This document shows positions 18,700 to 29,324 of a stretch of 64,000 bases of DNA, in pieces. Position 1 is the stretch's first letter. Every line of letters begins with the position of its first letter. The position numbers and the translations under genes were made by a program. This stretch comes from Corynebacterium felinum (GTDB lineage: Bacteria > Actinomycetota > Actinomycetes > Mycobacteriales > Mycobacteriaceae), in contig NZ_CP047209.1 of NCBI RefSeq assembly GCF_030408755.1, forward strand, positions 2,046,001 through 2,110,000, read 5' to 3'. The notes under the pieces are model-generated. The model saw only the letters and a program-made list of their open reading frames with translations. It was not told the origin of the DNA and searched no databases.

Positions 18700-19716
18700 A
18701 TGAAGAAATATATCGGCGCACTCACCACCGCCGTTACACTCTCGATCTGCGTGACCCTCCCCAATGCCACTGCCCAACCCGCAGCCCCTCAACCGGGTAC
18801 GCAACACCCACCCATTCACAAGATCCCACGAGGTGGCGCCGAATACGTGGCACTAGGCGACTCCTATGCCGGAAACCCCACCACTAGGGAACAGTTTGAA
18901 TCCCGCAGCGAAGAAGAACGCTGCCGCCACGGCGACAATTCCTACCCAGTGCGCGTAGCCTCACGATTCACATCTTTCGCCAACTTCTCCTGCTCCGGTG
19001 CCGTCATCGTCGAAGACAGCACCGAAAAACCCCGCGTCTCCAACATGCCCATGCTCATCGACCGCGCTGAGCAAGCAGGCGCACTCGGCCCCAACACCAA
19101 AGTAGTGACCATCACTATCGGCGGCAACGAAGCGTGGCTCGGGTATCGCGACTACGGGCTGCTTGGCTCACCAGCGATCATCACCCCCGATGAATACTTC
19201 CGCCGGCTCAGCCCATCAATGGCACGAGTACGAGCACTGGCACCTCACGCCCGCATCCTGCTCGTGGGATACCCCGAAGTGGTAGGCTCTGACGACATGC
19301 ACTGCCTCGTCGACACCAACCGGTGGGGCTTCCCCGTACGCATCGCATTCCCTGCGAGCAACCAACGCGCCTACAACATCGCACTCAACCGAGCCATGGA
19401 ACTCACCGCACCGTTGATGACCGCAGAATACGTGGATGTATTCACAGGTTCCCAAGGCCACGGCTCCTGCGCCCCCGATAACCAGCGCTACATCAAAACT
19501 GTGCTCGACGCGCCCGAACGCGACGACTACCTCCCGCTCCACCTCAACGAAGCAGGCACCAAGTTCCAAGCTGATGTCATCTTGCACCACCTCGACACCT
19601 ACACCCCACCCCCACGCATCGATCTGAGAATCCCACCCTTTGATCCGCGCCTGCTCCAACTTCCACCACTTCCCCCTCCACCACCAGCACCAGTGCTCGG
19701 CAATCTCTCACACTAG
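18700..19716 (+). CDS. Secreted SGNH/GDSL-type lipase or esterase
   Basis: About 338 residues. Signal peptide MKKYIGALTTAVTLSICV with cleavage likely after PNATA. The SGNH blocks are clear: YVALGDSYAG (nucleophile Ser), TIGGNEAWLG (Asn) and LPLHLNEAGT (His). Cysteines at ERCRH, FSCSG, MHCLV and GSCAP suggest disulfides as in actinobacterial secreted lipases. The last 20 residues are Pro-rich (LPPLPPPPPAP). An ATG 15 bases upstream (18685) is also possible, and TTTATAT just before it could be a -10, giving a near-leaderless message. Expected to hydrolyse lipids or esters outside the cell. Confidence 0.88.
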   Translation: MKKYIGALTTAVTLSICVTLPNATAQPAAPQPGTQHPPIHKIPRGGAEYVALGDSYAGNPTTREQFESRSEEERCRHGDNSYPVRVASRFTSFANFSCSGAVIVEDSTEKPRVSNMPMLIDRAEQAGALGPNTKVVTITIGGNEAWLGYRDYGLLGSPAIITPDEYFRRLSPSMARVRALAPHARILLVGYPEVVGSDDMHCLVDTNRWGFPVRIAFPASNQRAYNIALNRAMELTAPLMTAEYVDVFTGSQGHGSCAPDNQRYIKTVLDAPERDDYLPLHLNEAGTKFQADVILHHLDTYTPPPRIDLRIPPFDPRLLQLPPLPPPPPAPVLGNLSH

Positions 19717-19902
19717 AAACACACCGCGCCTAAAACACACGCACCACAAAGCCTGCGCTTAATGTGCTGTGCTCAAGGCGCGATTTTTTCTCCCACATCT
19801 CCCTCCTCCTTCATCGGCGTATACGCCACCGTGGACTCCCCGAGCAAACCCACGGGCGAAACCGCACGATGAACAGCACACAATACACACCATCCATCAC
19901 CT

Positions 19903-19966
19903 AAAAAAAACAGCCTGCCACCATAGCTTTCCCTAGTCACAGAGAAAGATGATGACAGGCTGTTAT
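19903..19966 (-). terminator. Terminator of ileS
   Basis: On the minus strand AACAGCCTGTCA pairs with TGGCAGGCTGTT, with an inner CTTTC/GAAAG pair, followed by eight T. A very strong intrinsic terminator. Confidence 0.88.
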
Positions 19967-19993
19967 ACATACCCGGCCACTCGTGCTGAGAGT

Positions 19994-22900
19994 TTAGACC
20001 TTCGCTACCGAAACGCTTACACCCTTGACCACTTCGTGGTCGAAGTTTTCACCCTCAACGATGCTGAACAAAGTAGCCAAAACCTCACCTGCGATGAAGT
20101 CCTTGTGGCGCTGTGCCCACTCAACCTTATCGGCAGGCACCGACAACGTTGCACTAATGCGGTCAGAAACCTCAAAGCCACTCGCCTTACGAGCATCCTG
20201 GATTCCACGAACCACATCCGCAGCCCAACCCTCAGCCTCAAGCTCCTCAGTCACATTCATGTCGAGAACAACCAAGCCGCCCACACCATCAATCTGGGCA
20301 GTCGACTTCGGATCAGCCGCAACCAAACGCTCGCTGAACTCGCCCGCCAACAGCTCAATGCCGTCGGCAAGCACAGTGCCAGCCGAAGTGTGCTCGTAAT
20401 TGCCCATCTTCACAGCCTTGATCACGCGCTGCACATCGCCACCCAAACGCGGGCCAGCAACCTTAGCGTTGACAACAGCCTCGAAACGACCCACCGAATC
20501 AACATCATCGGTCAGCTCCACGGCCTTCACATTCACCTCGTCGCGAATGATCGCCGCAAACTCCTCCAAACGCGCCGACTCCGGCAACGCCACAGTCAGC
20601 TTCGGCAGCGGCAAACGGTTACGCAGCTTATGCGCCTTGCGTACCGACGACGCCGCCGAACACACACCACGAATCTCATCCATGGTGCGCACCAACGCAT
20701 CATCGGCAGGATAAGCATCTGCGGAAGGGAAATCAGCAAGGTGCACCGAACGCTCACCGGTCAAGCCGCGCCAGATCACCTCAGAAGCCATCGGAAGCAA
20801 CGGTGCAGTCACACGAGTCAGCGTCTCCAAAACCGTGTACAAAGTATTGAAAGCCTCAGGATGCTGCTGATCGCCAGCCCAGAAACGCTCACGAGAACGA
20901 CGCACATACCAGTTCGTCAGCACATCACAGAACCAACGCACTTCATCGCAGGCACGCGCAATATCGGTGTTATCCAGCGCCTCATTGGTGTTCGCAACCA
21001 GATCATGCAGCTTCGCCAGAATGTAGCGATCGAGCACATCAGTAGACTCCACCGACCACTGGGCAGGCTTCGAGGAATACAGCTGCAGGAAGGAATACGC
21101 ATTCCACATCGGCAGCAAAGCCTGGCGCACACCCTCGCGAATACCCTGCTCAGTCACGATCAGGTTACCGCCACGCAGAATCGGCGACGACATCAAGAAC
21201 CAGCGCATCGCATCCGAACCGTCACGGTCAAAAACCTCATTAACATTCGGGTAGTTGCCCTTCGACTTACTCATCTTCAGGCCATCATCACCCAAAACGA
21301 TGCCGTGCGCGACAACCTTCTTGTATGCGGGGCGATCAAACAGTGCCGTGGCCAGCACATGCAGGGTGTAGAACCAGCCACGCGTCTGGCCGGAGTACTC
21401 CACAATGAAATCCGATGGGGAGTGAGTATCGAACCACTCCTTGTTCTCAAAGGGGTAGTGCTTCTGGGCGAAAGGCATCGAACCGGACTCGAACCAGCAG
21501 TCCAACACCTCAGGCACGCGACGCATCATCGACTTACCCGTTGGGTCATCAGGATTCGGACGCACCAGCTCATCAATGAACGGACGGTGCAAGGAGGTGG
21601 GGCGAACACCGAAATCGCGCTCCAGCTCATCCAAAGAACCGTACACATCCACGCGTGGGTAGTTCTCATCGTCCGAAACCCACACAGGGATTGGGGAACC
21701 CCAGTAGCGGTTACGGGAAATATTCCAGTCGCGTGCACCTTCTAGCCACTTGCCAAACTGGCCATCGCGAATATGCGCTGGCATCCACTCGATCTCATCA
21801 CGGTTCAGCTCAACCATACGATCGCGGAACTTCGTCACCGCCAAGAACCACGAAGGCAAAGCCATGTAGATCAACGGCTCACCGGAACGCCACGAGTGTG
21901 GGTAGGAGTGTTCAATGGTCTGGTGGCGAACTACCCGATGCGCAGCCTTCAAATCGCGAATGATGTCCTTGTTTGCATCGAAAACCAGCTGGCCTTCGTA
22001 CTCAGGGACAAGCGAGGTGAACTTGCCGTCCATGTCCACGGGGATCACGACCTCGATGCCCGCAGCTTCACAGACAAACATATCGTCTTCACCGAAAGCA
22101 GGAGCTTGGTGCACGATACCGGTACCATCCTCAGTGGTCACGTACTCGGCACCCAAGATCTGGAAAGCATGAGGGTGATCACGGAAGTAACCAAACACTG
22201 GCTCATAGGTCAAACCAACCAGCTCAGCACCGAGGTGAGTGGACACAACGGTGTACTCGCCAAGTTCTTTAGCAAAAGAAGGCACGAGGTTTTCAGCAAG
22301 CAGGAAACGCTGGCCCACAAATTCCTCAACGCCACCTTCGCCAACCTCAACCTGAGCGTACGTCACACTAGGGTTCACTGCCAGCGCAAGGTTCGACGGC
22401 AAGGTCCACGGCGTGGTGGTCCACGCAAGAGCGGAAGCACCAACCAGCGCAGGGTTAGCCTGCGAGCCTTCCTTCACACCAGTGATTGGCAAGGTCACCG
22501 TCAAGGTTGGGTCCTGGCGCATCTTATAAGAATCATCCAAGCGGGTTTCCTGATTAGACAAAGGTGTGTGCTCTGCCCAGGAATAAGGCAAAACCCTGAA
22601 TCCCTGGTAGATCAGGCCCTTGTCGTACAAAGTCTTAAACGCCCACATTACAGACTCCATGAAGTTGAGATCCATGGTCTTATAGCCGTTTTCAAAATCC
22701 ACCCAGCGTGCCTGGCGGGTGACATACTCTTTCCACTCTTCGGTGTACTTCAAAACGGACGTGCCACAGTATTCGTTGAACTTTTCCAAGCCCATCGATT
22801 CGATTTCGCCCTTATCTTTGATGCCAAGCTGCTTTTCAGCTTCCAGCTCAGCCGGCAGGCCGTGGCAATCCCAACCGAAAACGCGACCCACAAGGTCGCC

Positions 22901-23152
22901 CTTCATGGTGCGGTAGCGAGGAATGATGTCCTTAACATAACCGGTCAGCAGGTGGCCGTAGTGTGGCAAACCATTAGCAAACGGAGGGCCATCGTAGAAA
23001 ACATACTCGCCAGCGTTTTCACGATTATCGATCGAAGCCTGGAACGTCTTATCGTTAGCCCAAAACTTCAAAACCTCACGTTCCATATCAGGGAAACGCG
23101 ACGAACCCCCAGTCATATCCACACGTGGATAGACTTTTCCGATATCGGACAT
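19994..23152 (-). CDS. ileS: Isoleucyl-tRNA synthetase
   Basis: 1052 residues, class I synthetase charging tRNA-Ile. HIGH-like motif [13 protein letters not shown] near residue 60, KMSKSKGN near residue 600, the CP1 editing domain between ([15 protein letters not shown]) and an anticodon-binding C-terminus. The extended form without a zinc-binding tail is the eukaryote-like type found in many actinobacteria. The ATG at 23152 is chosen because AAAGGAGA lies eight bases upstream and continues the T-box leader; the open frame extends eight codons further without support. The whole gene is monocistronic between a T-box leader and a terminator. Confidence 0.97.
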   Translation of the reverse strand: MSDIGKVYPRVDMTGGSSRFPDMEREVLKFWANDKTFQASIDNRENAGEYVFYDGPPFANGLPHYGHLLTGYVKDIIPRYRTMKGDLVGRVFGWDCHGLPAELEAEKQLGIKDKGEIESMGLEKFNEYCGTSVLKYTEEWKEYVTRQARWVDFENGYKTMDLNFMESVMWAFKTLYDKGLIYQGFRVLPYSWAEHTPLSNQETRLDDSYKMRQDPTLTVTLPITGVKEGSQANPALVGASALAWTTTPWTLPSNLALAVNPSVTYAQVEVGEGGVEEFVGQRFLLAENLVPSFAKELGEYTVVSTHLGAELVGLTYEPVFGYFRDHPHAFQILGAEYVTTEDGTGIVHQAPAFGEDDMFVCEAAGIEVVIPVDMDGKFTSLVPEYEGQLVFDANKDIIRDLKAAHRVVRHQTIEHSYPHSWRSGEPLIYMALPSWFLAVTKFRDRMVELNRDEIEWMPAHIRDGQFGKWLEGARDWNISRNRYWGSPIPVWVSDDENYPRVDVYGSLDELERDFGVRPTSLHRPFIDELVRPNPDDPTGKSMMRRVPEVLDCWFESGSMPFAQKHYPFENKEWFDTHSPSDFIVEYSGQTRGWFYTLHVLATALFDRPAYKKVVAHGIVLGDDGLKMSKSKGNYPNVNEVFDRDGSDAMRWFLMSSPILRGGNLIVTEQGIREGVRQALLPMWNAYSFLQLYSSKPAQWSVESTDVLDRYILAKLHDLVANTNEALDNTDIARACDEVRWFCDVLTNWYVRRSRERFWAGDQQHPEAFNTLYTVLETLTRVTAPLLPMASEVIWRGLTGERSVHLADFPSADAYPADDALVRTMDEIRGVCSAASSVRKAHKLRNRLPLPKLTVALPESARLEEFAAIIRDEVNVKAVELTDDVDSVGRFEAVVNAKVAGPRLGGDVQRVIKAVKMGNYEHTSAGTVLADGIELLAGEFSERLVAADPKSTAQIDGVGGLVVLDMNVTEELEAEGWAADVVRGIQDARKASGFEVSDRISATLSVPADKVEWAQRHKDFIAGEVLATLFSIVEGENFDHEVVKGVSVSVAKV

Positions 23153-23366
23153 AAAAAAATTCTCCTTTAAAAACAATCACAATCTGCGTTCGTGTGCAGG
23201 GACGCCACAAAGGCGCGGTACCACCCTGCTTGGGTGCATATGCACCCCTCTTCGTTTTTAAAGGAGATAACGGTCTTACCCGCCCAGTTCTACTAAAGCC
23301 TGTACATAATGAACACACGCTCGTTCTTCCGGAAGGCTCCCCTAGTGATAGCTAGGATCTGTGCCC
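23153..23366 (-). promoter_or_regulatory. Ultrashort T-box riboswitch controlling ileS translation
   Basis: On the minus strand a small hairpin CCTAG-CTATCA-CTAGG (23341-23356) shows AUC, an Ile codon, in its loop. Downstream come a perfect 16-nt palindrome GGGTGCATATGCACCC and the T-box GCAGGGTGGTACCGCG (23214-23229) closed by CCCTGC; its UGGU bulge fits an ACCA tRNA end. TCTCCTTTAAAAAC (23254-23267) is perfectly complementary over 14 nt to GTTTTTAAAGGAGA (23161-23174), which holds the ileS Shine-Dalgarno. So the switch very likely acts by hiding the ribosome site. Translational ileS T-boxes with an ultrashort stem I are known from actinobacteria. Confidence 0.92.
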
Positions 23367-23379
23367 ATAGTGATTTGAA

Positions 23380-23409
23380 AGTATAGCGCAGCATATAAAG
23401 GATTGTCGA
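23380..23409 (-). promoter_or_regulatory. Promoter of the ileS T-box transcript
   Basis: TCGACA (23404-23409) and TATACT (23380-23385) are 18 nt apart on the minus strand, close to the SigA consensus, and lie just before the T-box leader. Confidence 0.65.
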
Positions 23410-23459
23410 AACCTCGAAGCCCCCGCACACAACCCCCTTGCGCTGCTCAGGGGATCATG

Positions 23460-23490
23460 TAAAAAAACTCCCCGCACGCAACGGGGAGCA
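23460..23490 (-). terminator. Terminator downstream of wag31
   Basis: CTCCCCG and CGGGGAG form a stem followed on the minus strand by seven T. A second GC-rich hairpin, CGCCGCC...GGCGGCG, sits at 23577-23603 directly after the wag31 stop. Confidence 0.85.
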
Positions 23491-23620
23491 CACAATACAA
23501 CACGAGTACACAACACAACGTCAGTATCTGCCACAGACCGGCGCGATAAACACACCTGACTGGCACATAACCCACACGCCGCCTGAAACATCAGGGCGGC
23601 GCGTGAGTAGAAGTGAAGAA

Positions 23621-24607
23621 TTACTTGGTGTCAGTTTCGGTTGGAAGCGCAGAGCTGCGCGATTCCAACTCATTGAGCTGGGACTGCAGCAGAGTCTTCA
23701 GGCGAGTACGGTACTCGCGCTCGAAGGTGCGCAGTTCAGCAATACGAGCCTCAAGAGCATTCTGCTGCTGCTTGACGGTTGCCATGATCTCAGTGTGCTT
23801 ACGCTCAGCATCAGCCTGCAGGGCATTCGCCTTATCCTCAGCAGCCTTAATCTGGGCAGATGCACGAACCTGAGCATCGGTCAAAGTCTGCTCAGACTTA
23901 GCCTTCGCCTCATTAACCAGACGGTCAGCGGTAGCGGAAGCCTCAGCAACCTGCTTCGCGGCGCGAGCACGTGCATCCTCCAAGGCAGCCTTTGCGGAAG
24001 CTTCAGCATCGGCAACCTGCTTCTCAGCAGCTGCGCGGGCATCATCAAGCATCGACTTGGAATCAACCTTCGCTTCGCTGGTGAGGCGGTCGGCCATTTC
24101 CTGCGCCAAACCAAGAACACGAGCAGCCTGAACATGAGTATCAGCAGAAGCAGCAGTGCTTGGTGCCACGGAAGCAGCAGCCACAGGGCCTGCTGCAGCA
24201 GAAGAAGCGGCAGCCTTAGCGGTGCTCAGCTCAGCCTTCACTGCTTCGATTTCTGCCTTAGCAGCGCGGGCATCTGCATCAGCCTTAGCGGCATCTGCGC
24301 GGGCGTCGTTAAGCTTGCGCTCGTAGTCAGCCTTAATCTTGCGCTCAATTTCGGCACGGATAGCGGTTTCGTTCACGCCCTTAGCAGCAGGAGCAGAAGA
24401 CGGAGTAGAACGAGACTGGGACTGGGCAAGTTCTGCCTTCAGTTCCTCAACCTGCTGGCGCAGATCTTCGTTCTCTTCCTGAATTTCGGCGAGAGTGTCC
24501 TCAACCAGATCCAGGAACTGATCTACCTCGTCCTCATTGTAGCCGCGCTTGCCAATTGGCGGCTTGCTGAATGCGACGTTGTGCACATCGGCTGGAGTCA
24601 GCGGCAT
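23621..24607 (-). CDS. wag31: Polar growth coiled-coil protein DivIVA/Wag31
   Basis: 328 residues. N-terminal lipid-binding DivIVA domain: [34 protein letters not shown], then coiled coil to about residue 75, a Ser/Pro linker, and a long Ala/Lys/Glu coiled coil ([25 protein letters not shown] heptads). In corynebacteria this protein marks the cell poles and recruits the elongation machinery. The ATG at 24607 matches the family start and has AAGGGAA upstream; the 16 extra codons of the open frame are unlike any homologue. It is the last of the dcw genes here, separate from yggT by 465 bp. Confidence 0.96.
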   Translation of the reverse strand: MPLTPADVHNVAFSKPPIGKRGYNEDEVDQFLDLVEDTLAEIQEENEDLRQQVEELKAELAQSQSRSTPSSAPAAKGVNETAIRAEIERKIKADYERKLNDARADAAKADADARAAKAEIEAVKAELSTAKAAASSAAAGPVAAASVAPSTAASADTHVQAARVLGLAQEMADRLTSEAKVDSKSMLDDARAAAEKQVADAEASAKAALEDARARAAKQVAEASATADRLVNEAKAKSEQTLTDAQVRASAQIKAAEDKANALQADAERKHTEIMATVKQQQNALEARIAELRTFEREYRTRLKTLLQSQLNELESRSSALPTETDTK

Positions 24608-25071
24608 GGAGTTTTCCCTTCGAGATTTGAACGACCCTCGCGCGCACGAACGCACAAGGCCTAGCTTTTCAAAAAATACAATAACCCACTTTTCTTACCA
24701 ACCGTTAACACAGGGCGTGTGCCCCAACGATCGGTTGCAGATGCTGTATTGCTTACAACCCTAGACGGAAAAACCCGAAAAATCACGAAATTGTTACAAT
24801 TTGGCCACAATCAGCACATCTGACACCACGCAACTGCGGTAGTTTCACCAATAAATTGTCATGTCTACTACCGCCTCACAATGAAGCATTTGTGCACCTA
24901 ACGGGTAATTTTTCAGTTTTGCCAGTCGGGGTGCACGGCTTCCGACTTATCGCCAATCCTGAATAAAAAAAGTTCTGCCCCATTTTTTGGGACAGAACCA
25001 AATTTTTCTTCTGCGATGTCACTTTTTGTCGCGTACGTACTTGTTGCTCTTCCAACCCACCAGGGGGATTC
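24608..25071. other. Intergenic region upstream of wag31
   Basis: 464 bp with the wag31 promoter region and, at 24964-25002, the yggT terminator. AT-rich tracts but no ORF that I would defend. Confidence 0.5.
24964..25002 (-). terminator. Terminator of yggT
   Basis: On the minus strand GTTCTGTCCCA pairs with TGGGGCAGAAC around a short A-rich loop and is followed by seven T. Confidence 0.9.
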
Positions 25072-25359
25072 TTAGAGAATATTAATAATTGCGATACGGC
25101 CAAACTGGAGCGCAAAGAACAACACCAGAATGGACACATCGAGCGCGACCGCACCCAACCGAATAGGTGGAATCAGTTTCCTGAGCGCTTTTACTGGCGG
25201 ATCGGTGACGATAAAGATGGACTCTGCAAGTCGGTTGAACCAGCTAGGCGCTTGATAGTTACGGGAGAAAGTGACGATCATTTCGATCAAGATGCGCGCA
25301 ATCAGGATCAGCAAGTAGATATCGATTGCAATGACTAGAAAGGTTTTGAGGGTTTCCAC
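25072..25359 (-). CDS. yggT: YggT family membrane protein
   Basis: 95 residues, two YggT-type membrane parts. Core motifs: LLILIARILIEMIVTF, an FNRLAESIFIVTDPPVKALRKLIPP loop region (the T/S-x-P-x-L-x-P-x-R-x-x-P-type signature), then a second helix with LDVSILVLFFALQF. Usual neighbour of sepF and wag31 in Gram-positive bacteria; its role is unclear, possibly osmotic or division related. Separated from sepF by 334 bp and two terminator-like hairpins. Confidence 0.9.
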   Translation of the reverse strand: METLKTFLVIAIDIYLLILIARILIEMIVTFSRNYQAPSWFNRLAESIFIVTDPPVKALRKLIPPIRLGAVALDVSILVLFFALQFGRIAIINIL

Positions 25360-25693
25360 TGTTTATATTCACGCCTTCCGCTTAACACTGAGTGTTTAGA
25401 TATTAAGAAAACTCCGCTGTCACACTAGTGCAACGAAGCGGAGTTTGAAAAAGTTTCCGTATGTTTCCATATTTTGTCACCGCACTGAAACCTTTCAAGG
25501 AGGCGCACGTTCGGTGCGCTTTATCCTTGGTTACGGTGACCCACTAAGCCTATCCCCATCGCCTGATCTACCCTCTTAGTGCAAGACCCTCGTGTTCATC
25601 TGTTTGGTGAACGCTCGTGTGTTCTGTACCGCTGCTTTCGTTGTGTATTCAAGCAGCGACTTGTAGCAGACGTTGACGAAGGTTCGTCGGCGA
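25360..25693. other. Intergenic region between sepF and yggT
   Basis: 334 bp. It holds a hairpin terminator at 25405-25450 and a possible promoter for yggT; nothing else seen. Confidence 0.5.
25405..25450 (-). terminator. Terminator of sepF
   Basis: AAACTCCGCT pairs with AGCGGAGTTT on the minus strand, followed by TTCTTA. Confidence 0.7.
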
Positions 25694-26143
25694 TTAGTAC
25701 AGGTTAGCGGCGTGTTTCAGTTGTTCGATTTCCAGTGCGGAGTTTTCTGGAGTGATTGCAAAGATGCGGCCGTCGAGCTTCACCATGTGTCCGCGCAAGG
25801 CGTAACACAGACCCGCCGCGAAGTCGATGATACCTTTGGCACCTTCAGCTGGGAGCGCAGAGAGGTCGAAGACTACTGCGTCACCGTCGCGGAAAGGCTC
25901 ACCAATCTTGACTGCATCGTTGTTTTGGAAAATTTTGACGGTCACGATAGATGCTTCGTGATGCACTGGGCGCTCTTCACGGTATTCGCTGTAGCTAGGC
26001 GCTGGTTCGTAGGAGCGCTCTGGTGCATAAGCGGCGGTACCTTCGTAGCGTGGTACGTCATCGTAGTATGCGTCGTCGTGATCGTAGGCATAGGCCTCGG
26101 AGTCCAGGCCAAAGAATCGCTTGGTCTTGTTCACTAAAGACAT
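25694..26143 (-). CDS. sepF: Cell division protein SepF
   Basis: 149 residues. N-terminal amphipathic membrane-binding helix (MSLVNKTKRFFGLD), a Tyr/Asp-rich flexible linker, then the SepF domain with VFDLSALP, a GAKGIIDFAAGLCYAL stretch and FAITPENSAL. It links FtsZ to the membrane in actinobacteria, where FtsA is absent. The start is conventional. The gene lies between an empty 1.06-kb region, where yggS is expected, and yggT. Confidence 0.93.
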   Translation of the reverse strand: MSLVNKTKRFFGLDSEAYAYDHDDAYYDDVPRYEGTAAYAPERSYEPAPSYSEYREERPVHHEASIVTVKIFQNNDAVKIGEPFRDGDAVVFDLSALPAEGAKGIIDFAAGLCYALRGHMVKLDGRIFAITPENSALEIEQLKHAANLY

Positions 26144-27201
26144 AGGCTAAAACCTTTCAACATAGAGGGGGGATTTCAGAAACACTTCGGTAATCCTTTG
26201 CGTGGGGCCACCAAGAACGAAGATGAAACTGCGTTCCTCTACCCGCTGTGCAAGGGAGGGGGAAACTCTTCCTAAAGTCAGACTATCGTTTTGATTTTCG
26301 TTGGTTTCGTACAAACACGCCCAAAAGAAGCAACGGTGATGTTTTTGTTTGTGTAGTTTCATGTTGAAATCCACAATCAAGGCTACCCTTATAGATTACA
26401 GGTTGATAACAAAACCAACGCTCAGGCTACCAAAACAAGGGTCAACTTGTACAATTTTTGCCCGAAGATTTTAGTGAAAATCCGCGTGCAAAATTTTTGA
26501 TGAATTTTTCTTCATCTAAGCCCGACACGCCGACAATGGCACACCTGCTGCTCCCCCTTCGACCTTTCCCCGCCACTCGAAGACCGCAACGAAGCACACA
26601 AACCACTAACCCCTTCACACCGCTTCTCCCCCACTCGCGATCCCAGCGATGCAACCGAATGCTGTAGGGAAAGAGGTCTTTTTTCCACACCCGCTCACTG
26701 TCCCCGCACTTTGAATAGCCGTGCATCATTGAACACAGAAACTAAAGTGATCAAAGTATCTGCAAGCAATAGTGCTAGTGGCATCTAAGCTGCCACGCTA
26801 CGCAATAAATAAAGATGTGAGTATACGAAAATTCTGATAGGCCAACACTGAGATGTTTGTCAGATGTGTGCACGCCTATCCAAACCCCACAATGATTCAC
26901 CCCACGGCCCACCCCCTACCCCTACACACCAGGTGTCTACAACAGAATTACACGCTCAAACTCCCCTCCCTCTACCCGCACCCCCACCGCATCGCTGCGT
27001 CATTTCCACTCGCTTGATGTGTAAGAAGGCAATCCGCCTGGTGCGTAACGAGGTAATCCGCCTGGTGTGTAACGAGGCAATCTGTCTGATCTGCGAATAA
27101 CTCGCACCTAAGTTTCATCGCAGTGCGGCGTGTGGTTCATCACCGCCGCCGAGCTACCTCAGACATTTATGCTTTTCTCACGGCGCAGCTGAAAACTATT
27201 C
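26144..27201. other. 1.06-kb region without a convincing gene; yggS not found
   Basis: In most actinobacteria yggS (PLP-binding protein) lies between pgeF and sepF. I find no frame with its motifs here, and every open stretch is under 95 codons. The region has an AT-rich left half, a C-rich middle and a short tandem repeat at its right end. Whether the gene was lost or sits elsewhere cannot be told from this window. Confidence 0.55.
27011..27100. repeat. Tandem 24-bp repeat, about three and a half copies
   Basis: Units GCAATCCGCCTGGTGCGTAACGAG-like at 27029-27052, 27053-27076 and, diverged, 27077-27100, with a partial unit before them. 24 is divisible by three and the plus strand reads an octapeptide repeat, but no good start or context supports a gene. 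Confidence 0.75.
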
Positions 27202-27948
27202 CTACTGTTCGGTGAGCCAAATAACCCCAGCCTGGCGGCCCGTAGTGCCTTCGCGGCGGTAGGAAAAGAAAGTGGAATCTTCAATGGTGCAACGCGGATC
27301 AGCATCAATAGCGTTAATCCCCAAAGACAACAATTGACGCACCAAGCCGGCACGCACATCAACACCCGTAGTCCCCTTGACAGTGGTCGTTATTGAACCG
27401 GGAAGGTGCTTTTCCACATCCTCAGCCATGGCACGCGGCACCTCATAATGACGGCCCGATGCTGCGGGACCCAACAGGGCATGGATGGACTGGGGCTTGG
27501 CCCCAAGTTCACGCATTTTCTCGACCGTTGCGCGCACAATCCCGTTGCGGGCACCCATGCGACCAGCATGGACGGCGGCAACGACCTTGGCTTCGACGTC
27601 GCAAAGCAAGACGGGAACGCAGTCGGCAACCAGCACGCACAACGCCAAACCGGGAGTTGTGGTCACAATCGCATCCGCGGCTGGCACCGGCCCCTGCTGC
27701 TTGTCGACGACCACCTTCACCGTATTGGAATGAATCTGTTCCATCCACACAAGCTGAGATGGGTCAAGACCCAACACCCGCGCCAAGCGCGCACGATTTT
27801 TAGCGACCGCTTCCGGGTCATCGCCGACATGATCGCCGAGATTGAATGACTCATAGGGGGCCAGCGACACACCGCCTGAGCGGGAGGTAAATACCTGCTG
27901 CACAGGACGAGTCGAGCCGTTATGAGACTGAGTAGTTGCGCTATTCAC
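27202..27948 (-). CDS. pgeF: Laccase-domain multicopper/purine nucleosidase family protein
   Basis: 248 residues of the YfiH/PgeF family, implicated in peptidoglycan precursor proofreading and purine nucleoside cleavage. It has the zinc-binding histidines in MEQIHSNTV and VHAGRMGARNG and the VADCVPVLLCD strand; the GPAASGRHYEV segment replaces the common Cys-Tyr-Glu with His-Tyr-Glu. The GTG at 27948 is preferred, with AAGGGGAA upstream; the ATG at 27990 has no ribosome site. Classic ftsZ neighbour, 80 bp away. Confidence 0.85.
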   Translation of the reverse strand: MNSATTQSHNGSTRPVQQVFTSRSGGVSLAPYESFNLGDHVGDDPEAVAKNRARLARVLGLDPSQLVWMEQIHSNTVKVVVDKQQGPVPAADAIVTTTPGLALCVLVADCVPVLLCDVEAKVVAAVHAGRMGARNGIVRATVEKMRELGAKPQSIHALLGPAASGRHYEVPRAMAEDVEKHLPGSITTTVKGTTGVDVRAGLVRQLLSLGINAIDADPRCTIEDSTFFSYRREGTTGRQAGVIWLTEQ

Positions 27949-28028
27949 ACACTTCCCCTTGGAACTTTTAGGTTGACTTCCCCTCACCATAAAGACGCAG
28001 GGCAGCGGAACAGACGAAAAATCAGCGA

Positions 28029-29324
28029 CTAGAAGCGCATGAAATCAGGAACATCCAGATCATCATCGCCGCGGCCTGCTGGCTGCGCAGGAGTGTGCGG
28101 CGCGGAAGGAGCCTGAGTGTGCTGCTGTGGCTGCGGATGGGTCTGCTCACGGTTTGTAAACAACCCACCGTTGCGCTCCTCACGGTAGCTCGGCTGGAAC
28201 TCGCTGCGACGGTGACGAGCATCGTACTCTTCAGCGGTTTCGCGACCGAACAAGGAAGAAGACTCAGGTGCAGGTGCCGGGGTTACTTCCTGCGCGTGCG
28301 AAGGCGCAGGAGTTGGTGCCGATGTGGCAGACGCCACAGGAGTAGATGGAGCAGAGTTTTGACGTGCAGCCGCAACGCTCTTGGAATCGAAGCCGGTGGC
28401 GATCACAGTCACACGCACCTCGTCACCGAGGTTATCGTCGAAGATGGTACCGAAGATCAGGTTCACCTCAGGGTCAGCCTTCTCCTCAACCATGGAGGCG
28501 GCCAAGTTCACTTCATGCAAACCAAGATCCGATCCACCCGCAATCGACAGCAGAACACCCTTCGCACCTTCCATGGTGGACTCCAACAGCGGGGAGTTAA
28601 TCGCCTGCTGAGCAGCTTCCATCACACGGTTTTCGCCACGAGCCGAACCCACACCCATCAAAGCGGAGCCCGCTTCAGACATGACGGAGCGCACGTCTGC
28701 GAAGTCAACGTTGATCAAACCTGGGATGGTGATCAGGTCGGTAATACCCTGCACACCGTTATGTAGCACTTGGTCGGCGGCGCGGAACGCCTCCATCATG
28801 GTGAGGTTGTCAGTGTCGAGCTGCAGCAGGCGATCGTTCGGGATCACGATGAGGGTATCGCACACCTCAGCCAGCTTTTCAATACCCTCAAGCGCCTGAC
28901 GGGTACGCTTTTGACCCTCAAACTTGAATGGGCGAGTGACCACACCCACGGTCAGTGCGCCTTGCTTCTTCGCAATGGACGCAACCACTGGCGCAGCACC
29001 GGTGCCGGTGCCACCGCCTTCACCTGCGGTGACAAAGACCATGTCGGCACCCTTGAGGGTTTCTTCGATCTCATTCTTGTGGTCTTCGGCCGACTGGCGC
29101 CCCACCTCAGGATTTGCGCCAGCGCCGAGGCCACGGGTTGCTTCACGTCCAATGTCGAGCTTGACGTCGGCGTCGGAGAACATCAAAGCCTGGGAGTCGG
29201 TATTCACCGCAATAAACTCCACGCCCTTGAGGCCTTCTTCGATCATTCGGTTGACAGCATTGACGCCGCCACCACCGACGCCTACAACCTTGATAACGGC
29301 GAGGTAGTTATCTGGGGAAGTCAT
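28029..29324 (-). CDS. ftsZ: Cell division GTPase FtsZ
   Basis: 431 residues. Tubulin signature [14 protein letters not shown] in the N-terminal GTPase domain, [17 protein letters not shown] at the start, and [17 protein letters not shown] long Pro/Gln/Ala-rich linker follows, then the conserved C-terminal peptide [11 protein letters not shown] that binds SepF. The ATG at 29324 matches other FtsZ starts and follows AAAGGCGAG; the frame is open upstream by 40 codons without support. Forms the Z-ring; the 700-bp leader suggests its own promoters. Confidence 0.98.
   Translation of the reverse strand: MTSPDNYLAVIKVVGVGGGGVNAVNRMIEEGLKGVEFIAVNTDSQALMFSDADVKLDIGREATRGLGAGANPEVGRQSAEDHKNEIEETLKGADMVFVTAGEGGGTGTGAAPVVASIAKKQGALTVGVVTRPFKFEGQKRTRQALEGIEKLAEVCDTLIVIPNDRLLQLDTDNLTMMEAFRAADQVLHNGVQGITDLITIPGLINVDFADVRSVMSEAGSALMGVGSARGENRVMEAAQQAINSPLLESTMEGAKGVLLSIAGGSDLGLHEVNLAASMVEEKADPEVNLIFGTIFDDNLGDEVRVTVIATGFDSKSVAAARQNSAPSTPVASATSAPTPAPSHAQEVTPAPAPESSSLFGRETAEEYDARHRRSEFQPSYREERNGGLFTNREQTHPQPQQHTQAPSAPHTPAQPAGRGDDDLDVPDFMRF

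Noticed and set aside
19773-19970. 65-codon ORF between the esterase and ileS
   Set aside because: Its start lies inside the ileS terminator hairpin.
19949-21745. 598-codon open frame opposite ileS, and a 465-codon one at 21773-23170
   Set aside because: Both lie wholly antisense to ileS, have His/Arg/Gln-rich nonsense composition and no ribosome site; they arise from codon bias of the real gene.
26864-27100. 78-codon ORF containing the 24-bp repeats
   Set aside because: No ribosome site, Pro/His-rich front, no conserved motif; kept as a repeat only.
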